The notes under the pieces: model-generated
What the model saw: the letters and a program-made list of their open reading frames with translations, nothing else
Told to the model about the DNA's origin: nothing
Databases searched by the model: none
Position numbers and translations under genes: made by a program
In this document: positions 5,479 through 8,966 of the stretch, piece by piece
Layout: the number at the start of each line of letters is the position of its first letter
Position numbering within the stretch: position 1 is the stretch's first letter
Source of the DNA: an uncultured Phascolarctobacterium sp.
GTDB taxonomy: Bacteria > Bacillota > Negativicutes > Acidaminococcales > Acidaminococcaceae
Reading direction: 5' to 3'
Length of the DNA: 8,966 bases
Assembly: GCF_900753045.1 (NCBI RefSeq)
Contig: NZ_CAADXO010000077.1
Location: forward strand, 1 to 8,966

Positions 5479-6843
5479 ATGCCAAAGAAAAAGACAGCAT
5501 TGACAATAGAAGAACGCTTGCAGCAGGCGTTGGTGCCTGCGGAGGAACAGCCTTATGAGGTGCCGGAGAATTGGGTGTGGGTAAGGCTGGAGAGCGTCGC
5601 TTCTTGGGGTTCTGGTGGTACTCCGTCAAGAAAGCATGAAGAATATTATAATGGCGATATTTTATGGATAAAGACTGGCGAATTAAATAATGGTTGGATT
5701 TACGATACAGAAGAAAAAATAACTGATGAAGGATTGAAAAAATCTAGTGCAAAATTGTTTCCGACATATTCAGTTCTGATTGCCATGTATGGTGCGACGA
5801 TTGGTAAAGTTGCAATTTTAGGTGTTCCTGCTACAACAAACCAAGCCTGTGCTTGTGCTGTTTGCAATCAGTCTTTGTTGTATATGTATTTGTTCTATTA
5901 TTGCATATCTCAAAAAAACGTATTTATAGAAAAAGGCAAAGGCGGAGCACAACCTAACATATCTCAGATTATTTTAAAACAACATCCCGTTCCTCTCCCT
6001 CCGCTCTCCGAACAGCAACGTATCGTTGAGCGCATCGAGGAGCTTTTCGCCAAGCTGGATGAAGCGAAGGAAAGACTGCAGGAGGTTGCCGATAGCTTTG
6101 CTGTGCGCAAGGCAACAATTTTGCACAAGGCGTTTACGGGCGAGCTGACAAAGCAGTGGCGTCGGGAAAACGGCGTAGGCGATGAAAGTTGGGAAGAAAA
6201 AGCGATTAGTGATATTTGTAGTTCGCTGAAATATGGAACTTCTAAAAAATCTAGCGATGATGGAGAAGTTGTGGTTTTGCGAATGGGAAATTTGCAAAAT
6301 GGAGAAATAGATTGGAGCAATTTAGCTTATACAAGTGATGAAGAAGATATAAAAAAATATTTATTAAAACCAGGCGACATATTGTTCAATAGAACTAATA
6401 GTCCTGAACTTGTAGGAAAAACTTCAATATATAGAGGTGAGATGCCTGCAATATATGCTGGGTACTTGATTAAGTTAGATTATGAAAAAAATATAGTTGT
6501 TGGTGACTATTTAAATTACTATCTTAATTCTTCTAAAGCAAAAGAGTATTATATGCAAGTTAAGACTGATGGAGTAAGTCAGTCTAATATAAATGCAAAA
6601 AAAATAGGAGAGTTTGAGATTCCTCTCCCCACCCTCCCCGAACAGCACGAAATCGTGCGCCTCATCGATGATTTACTGGCACGCGAGCGCGCAGCACAGC
6701 AGGCTGCGGAGCAGGCGCTGGCAAGCATCGACCTGATGAAGAAATCCATCCTTGCGCGTGCCTTCCGCGGTGAGCTGGGCACGAACAAAGCGAGCGAAGC
6801 GAGTGCGCTGGAGCTGCTGCAGCAGGTGCTGGCGGAAAACTGA
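5479..6843 (+). CDS. hsdS: Type I restriction-modification system, S (DNA specificity) subunit HsdS
   Basis: HsdS reads the two halves of a bipartite DNA site and scaffolds HsdM and HsdR. I chose ATG at 5479 (454 residues) because AAAGGAG at 5464-5470 lies 8 bases before it; the in-frame ATG at 5452 has no such signal. The order is target recognition domain 1 (about 25-175), a central conserved helical region (about 176-230, with LPPLSEQQRIVERIEELFAK), target recognition domain 2 (about 235-385) and a distal conserved region (about 386-440, with LPTLPEQHEIVRLIDDLLA). The two conserved segments are each other's repeat, as normal for a full-length HsdS. The recognition domains are clearly AT-richer than the conserved regions and than hsdR/hsdM, a sign of domain exchange. 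The recognition sequence cannot be read from the protein. The gene appears intact. Confidence 0.95.
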   Translation: MPKKKTALTIEERLQQALVPAEEQPYEVPENWVWVRLESVASWGSGGTPSRKHEEYYNGDILWIKTGELNNGWIYDTEEKITDEGLKKSSAKLFPTYSVLIAMYGATIGKVAILGVPATTNQACACAVCNQSLLYMYLFYYCISQKNVFIEKGKGGAQPNISQIILKQHPVPLPPLSEQQRIVERIEELFAKLDEAKERLQEVADSFAVRKATILHKAFTGELTKQWRRENGVGDESWEEKAISDICSSLKYGTSKKSSDDGEVVVLRMGNLQNGEIDWSNLAYTSDEEDIKKYLLKPGDILFNRTNSPELVGKTSIYRGEMPAIYAGYLIKLDYEKNIVVGDYLNYYLNSSKAKEYYMQVKTDGVSQSNINAKKIGEFEIPLPTLPEQHEIVRLIDDLLARERAAQQAAEQALASIDLMKKSILARAFRGELGTNKASEASALELLQQVLAEN

Positions 6844-6859
6844 AGCTAAATAAAAATCA

Positions 6860-6900
6860 AGACCTTGGCAGCGGCAAAAGCTGATGCTAAGGTCTTTATT
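6860..6900 (+). terminator. Probable terminator after hsdS
   Basis: AGACCTT (6860-6866) pairs with AAGGTCT (6889-6895), and inner GCAGC/GCTG-type pairing extends the stem with a small bulge. It is followed by TTATTGATAT, a weak T run. It starts 17 bases after the hsdS stop codon, the expected position for the end of the hsd transcript. Confidence 0.6.
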
Positions 6901-7121
6901 GATATATCTTTATTAGCGTCTTACAGCGAAACACTTGGATACCCCGTAGCTGCTCATGCGAACCTTAGGCATTCCGGCTTACAGCTAACCCCAACCTTAG
7001 TCACGCAAGCCTGGGCTTAAGCTAACCACAGATTTGTAAACACTACCGCGGATATCGTTCGGCAGAACTACGAAAAAATAGCTATTTCCAGCGAAGCGAT
7101 TTAGCTTATTTAAAGCTTTTT
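6901..7121. other. Noncoding stretch with no recognised gene
   Basis: I find no frame with a start signal of useful length on either strand and no tRNA-like fold. Loosely repeated motifs occur: CTTACAGC at 6920 and 6980, GCTTAAGCTAACC near 7015-7027, and ACCTTAG near 6962 and 6993. There is also a perfect 12-base palindrome at 7076-7087. These may be remnants of a decayed element, but nothing identifies it. Confidence 0.4.
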
Positions 7122-7250
7122 GGTAAAACTTTTTCTCGAAAAAGTTTTTGTTTTGCCGCGCTTTCCAAAAAGCGCGAACCTTTCTTGCAACTTCTTTCAG
7201 TTATGAAAGAAGTTGATGTTACGTAAGCGTCAAATCACGCCGGTGATTTT
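7122..7250. repeat. Chain of four consecutive hairpins in the hsdS-nfeD gap
   Basis: Four inverted repeats follow one another. The first is AAACTTTTTC/GAAAAAGTTT (7126-7135 with 7138-7147). The second is CGCGCTTT/AAAGCGCG (7157-7164 with 7169-7176). The third is CAACTTCTTTC/GAAAGAAGTTG (7188-7198 with 7205-7215, 11 bp perfect). The fourth is AAATCAC/GTGATTT (7232-7238 with 7243-7249). The first and fourth are partly flanked by T runs and could terminate transcription. The symmetrical stems would form on either strand. The arrangement resembles a dispersed intergenic palindromic repeat rather than a single functional RNA, but a structured RNA cannot be excluded. Confidence 0.6.
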
Positions 7251-7292
7251 GTTTGAAGATTGTCCGCAGCCTTTAGCAGCATAAACTTTAAA

Positions 7293-7326
7293 TTTACTTC
7301 AAGCTTTTACTCTGCTATACTATAAT
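7293..7326 (+). promoter_or_regulatory. Promoter of the nfeD-floA operon
   Basis: TTTACT (7293-7298) is followed after 17 bases by TATACT (7316-7321), preceded by TGC as an extended -10. A perfect TATAAT overlaps it at 7321-7326 and may be the true -10 of an alternative register. Transcription would start near 7328-7333, shortly before the ribosome binding site of nfeD. Confidence 0.65.
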
Positions 7327-7352
7327 TGTACAAGCGTTGAGGAGGTGCAGTC

Positions 7353-7826
7353 ATGCCATTGGAATATTATTTTATGCTGGCGGGCCTTGTCCTGCTGCTG
7401 ATAGAATTTGTTGTGCCGGGCTTCGGAATTTTCGGTGTCAGCGGCATGGTGTGCCTGACAGTCGGCGGCTTTTACGTGTTGGGCGGCAATGTCTGGGCGG
7501 CGCTGGTGCTTTTGGCAGTGTATCTGTTTTTGGTGCTGGTGATTACCCTGCTGTGCGTGTATCTGCCCAGAGAAAGCAAGTATAATCCCTTTGTGCTGTG
7601 GACGCGCCAAAAGAACAGCGAAGGCTACACCGGCGGCAAAAACTGGAGCATGCTGGTGGGCAAAAGAGGCACGGCCTTGACTACGCTGCGTCCCGCAGGC
7701 ACGATTCTGGTGGACGGCAAGCGTCTTGATGTGAGCAGTCAGGGAGATTATATCGAAAAGTCTGCGCCCGTGATTATCGTGCGGGTGGAGGGCAGCAAAA
7801 TTTTTGTAGAACAGACGAAGGAGTGA
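7353..7826 (+). CDS. nfeD: NfeD-family membrane protein, short form (partner of FloA)
   Basis: The protein has 157 residues. The N-terminal half holds hydrophobic stretches at about 5-21, 24-44 and 48-71, so three membrane segments are likely. The soluble C-terminal part (about 98-155) has the glycine- and valine-rich pattern of the NfeD OB-fold: LVGKRGTALTTLRPAGTILV, then DG near 121-122 and SAPVIIVRVEG near 137-147. The ClpP-like serine protease domain of long NfeD proteins is absent, placing it with the short type. In Bacillus, NfeD-type proteins are encoded beside the flotillin-like FloA and associate with it in membrane microdomains. GAGGAGGTG at 7339-7347 precedes the chosen ATG. The stop codon lies 4 bases before floA, whose ribosome binding site is inside the last codons of this gene. 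The exact biochemical role of short NfeD proteins is unsettled. Confidence 0.85.
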   Translation: MPLEYYFMLAGLVLLLIEFVVPGFGIFGVSGMVCLTVGGFYVLGGNVWAALVLLAVYLFLVLVITLLCVYLPRESKYNPFVLWTRQKNSEGYTGGKNWSMLVGKRGTALTTLRPAGTILVDGKRLDVSSQGDYIEKSAPVIIVRVEGSKIFVEQTKE

Positions 7827-7830
7827 CACT

Positions 7831-8838
7831 ATGGATTTATTATTCAGTATGATTTTCGGCAGTGGCTTTGCGGTAGTCATTGCTATTGCCGGTATTGCTA
7901 TTTTTCTTAACTTTGTGCCGTTGGGCCTGTGGATTTCGGCCATCGCCGCCGGTGTTAATGTAGGCATTTTCAACCTCATCGGTATGCGCTTGCGCCGTGT
8001 GCCCGCGTCGCAGATTGTGCTGCCGCTGATTAAGGCGAATAAGGCAGGCCTTGACGTTAACGTCAACCAGCTGGAGGCGCATTATCTGGCAGGCGGTAAC
8101 GTTGACCGCGTTATCGACGCTTTGATTGCGGCCCACAGAGCGCAGATTGAGCTGAGCTTTGAGCGTGGCTGTGCTATCGACCTGGCAGGCCGTAACGTGC
8201 TGGAGGCTGTGCAGATGAGCGTTAACCCCGAGGTTATCGAAACTCCGGTAGTAAGCGCTGTTGCCAAGGACGGCATTGAGCTGAAGGTTAAAGCGCGCGT
8301 AACCGTGCGCGCCAACATTGACCGCTTAGTAGGCGGTGCCGGCGAAGCAACGATTATTGCGCGTGTCGGCGAAGGCATTGTAACCAACGTAGGCTCCAGC
8401 GCCGACCACAGCAAGGTACTGGAAAACCCCGATTATATTTCCAAAACGGTTTTGGATAAAGGCTTGGATGCAGGCACCGCCTTTGAAATTCTTTCCATTG
8501 ATATTGCGGACGTAGATGTAGGCCGTAACATCGGCGCTGCGCTGATGACCGACCAGGCGGAGGCAGATAAACGCATCGCTCAGGCACGCGCTGAGGAACG
8601 CCGTGCGATGGCTGTGGCCAAGGAGCAGGAAATGAAGGCCTATACGCAGGAAATGCAGGCGAAGGTTGTGGAGGCACAGGCTAAGGTTCCGACAGCTATG
8701 GCAGAGGCACTGGCTAACGGCCGCTTGGGCGTAATGGATTACTACCGCCTGAACAATATTCAGGCAGATACGCAGATGCGCCGCACGATTGCCGAGGTAA
8801 GCCCGGAGGGCGAGGAAAAGCCTGAGGGCAGCAAATAA
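7831..8838 (+). CDS. floA: Flotillin-like protein FloA (YqfA/UPF0365 family)
   Basis: FloA scaffolds functional membrane microdomains in bacteria and affects membrane fluidity and membrane-protein complexes. The protein has 335 residues, close to the 331 of Bacillus subtilis FloA. Residues 8-27 and 30-50 are hydrophobic and form the membrane anchor. The SPFH/PHB-like domain spans about 55-235, including VSAVAKDGIELKVKARVTVR (141-160) and the GEGIVTNVGSS segment (180-190). A charged Ala/Glu-rich helical region follows (about 240-290), then a short tail containing the family-typical MDYYRLNNIQADT segment (302-314). AAGGAG at 7818-7823 is 7 bases before ATG. It is co-transcribed with nfeD and followed after 14 bases by another small gene. 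No irregularity is seen. Confidence 0.95.
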   Translation: MDLLFSMIFGSGFAVVIAIAGIAIFLNFVPLGLWISAIAAGVNVGIFNLIGMRLRRVPASQIVLPLIKANKAGLDVNVNQLEAHYLAGGNVDRVIDALIAAHRAQIELSFERGCAIDLAGRNVLEAVQMSVNPEVIETPVVSAVAKDGIELKVKARVTVRANIDRLVGGAGEATIIARVGEGIVTNVGSSADHSKVLENPDYISKTVLDKGLDAGTAFEILSIDIADVDVGRNIGAALMTDQAEADKRIAQARAEERRAMAVAKEQEMKAYTQEMQAKVVEAQAKVPTAMAEALANGRLGVMDYYRLNNIQADTQMRRTIAEVSPEGEEKPEGSK

Positions 8839-8852
8839 GCGAGGTGCAGCTT

Positions 8853-8966
8853 ATGGGTGGTTTGTTTGACAGTGATTTAATCCCCCTGCTTTTCGTCCTC
8901 GTAATGCTGGCCAACGTATTTTTGGACAGGCGCAAACGCCGCAGACGCAGACAGCAGCGGCAGGGG
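8853..8966 (+). CDS. Start of a small membrane-anchored basic protein, cut by the window end
   Basis: GAGGTG at 8841-8846 lies six bases before ATG at 8853, and the frame stays open for 38 codons to the window edge. The visible part has a short acidic start (MGGLFDSD), one hydrophobic segment (LIPLLFVLVMLANVFL, residues 9-24) and then a very basic stretch rich in Arg and Gln. This predicts a single-pass protein with a basic cytoplasmic side. It probably belongs to the nfeD-floA operon, since only 14 bases separate it from floA. I do not recognise the family; the low-complexity basic part may mislead similarity searches. Confidence 0.65.
   Translation, partial: MGGLFDSDLIPLLFVLVMLANVFLDRRKRRRRRQQRQG

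Noticed and set aside
7076..7087. Perfect 12-base palindrome as an operator
   Set aside because: It is isolated, over 200 bases from the nearest promoter and AT-rich; chance occurrence is likely.
6901..7260. CRISPR array or tRNA gene
   Set aside because: The repeated motifs are short, unequal and irregularly spaced, and no cloverleaf can be drawn.
7320..8066. 248-codon minus-strand frame across nfeD and floA
   Set aside because: It is antisense to two well-supported genes, and its protein is His/Gln-rich and shadow-like.

Overview
The window reads as a chromosomal segment of a low-to-mid GC Bacillota bacterium. The evidence is strong AGGAGG-type ribosome binding sites, consensus sigma-A-like promoters, an NfeD-FloA (YqfA-type flotillin) pair, and a peptide resembling the holin-like type I toxins of Bacillota. 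A gut Negativicutes or Clostridia host is plausible from general style, but the sequence alone does not prove it.

Layout. (1) Positions 1-80 hold the extreme 3' end of a group II intron: domain V, then domain VI with a bulged branch-point A and an AT 3' end. Its 5' part lies outside the window. A strong intrinsic terminator follows (106-148). (2) Positions 255-6843 carry a type I restriction-modification locus: hsdR (255-3530), overlapped by 4 bases by hsdM (3527-4939), and hsdS (5479-6843). All three look intact. (3) hsdM and hsdS are separated by 539 bases. This gap contains an inverted pair of REP/BIME-like palindromic units (4940-5110) and, next to it, a compact candidate type I toxin-antitoxin module. 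The module has a 28-residue hydrophobic peptide gene on the minus strand (5269-5355), too short for most gene callers, and a convergent plus-strand RNA of about 90 nt (about 5162-5250). That RNA has its own promoter and terminator and lies entirely antisense to the toxin 3' UTR. The toxin leader can hide its ribosome binding site in a hairpin, and its first 28 nt can pair with the 3' end of the same mRNA. (4) Positions 6844-7352 are noncoding: an hsdS terminator, an unexplained stretch, and a chain of four perfect or near-perfect hairpins. (5) Positions 7353-8966 carry an nfeD-floA operon, followed by the start of a small membrane-anchored basic protein that runs off the window.

How the parts work together. 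HsdR, HsdM and HsdS would form the restriction complex (R2M2S) and the methylase (M2S); HsdS sets the DNA target. The antisense RNA terminator lies between hsdM and hsdS, so hsdS probably relies partly on its own promoter, which overlaps the divergent toxin promoter. The toxin module may act as an addiction element stabilising the hsd locus, or the two may simply be neighbours; this is inference. NfeD and FloA form a separate membrane-organisation unit under its own promoter.
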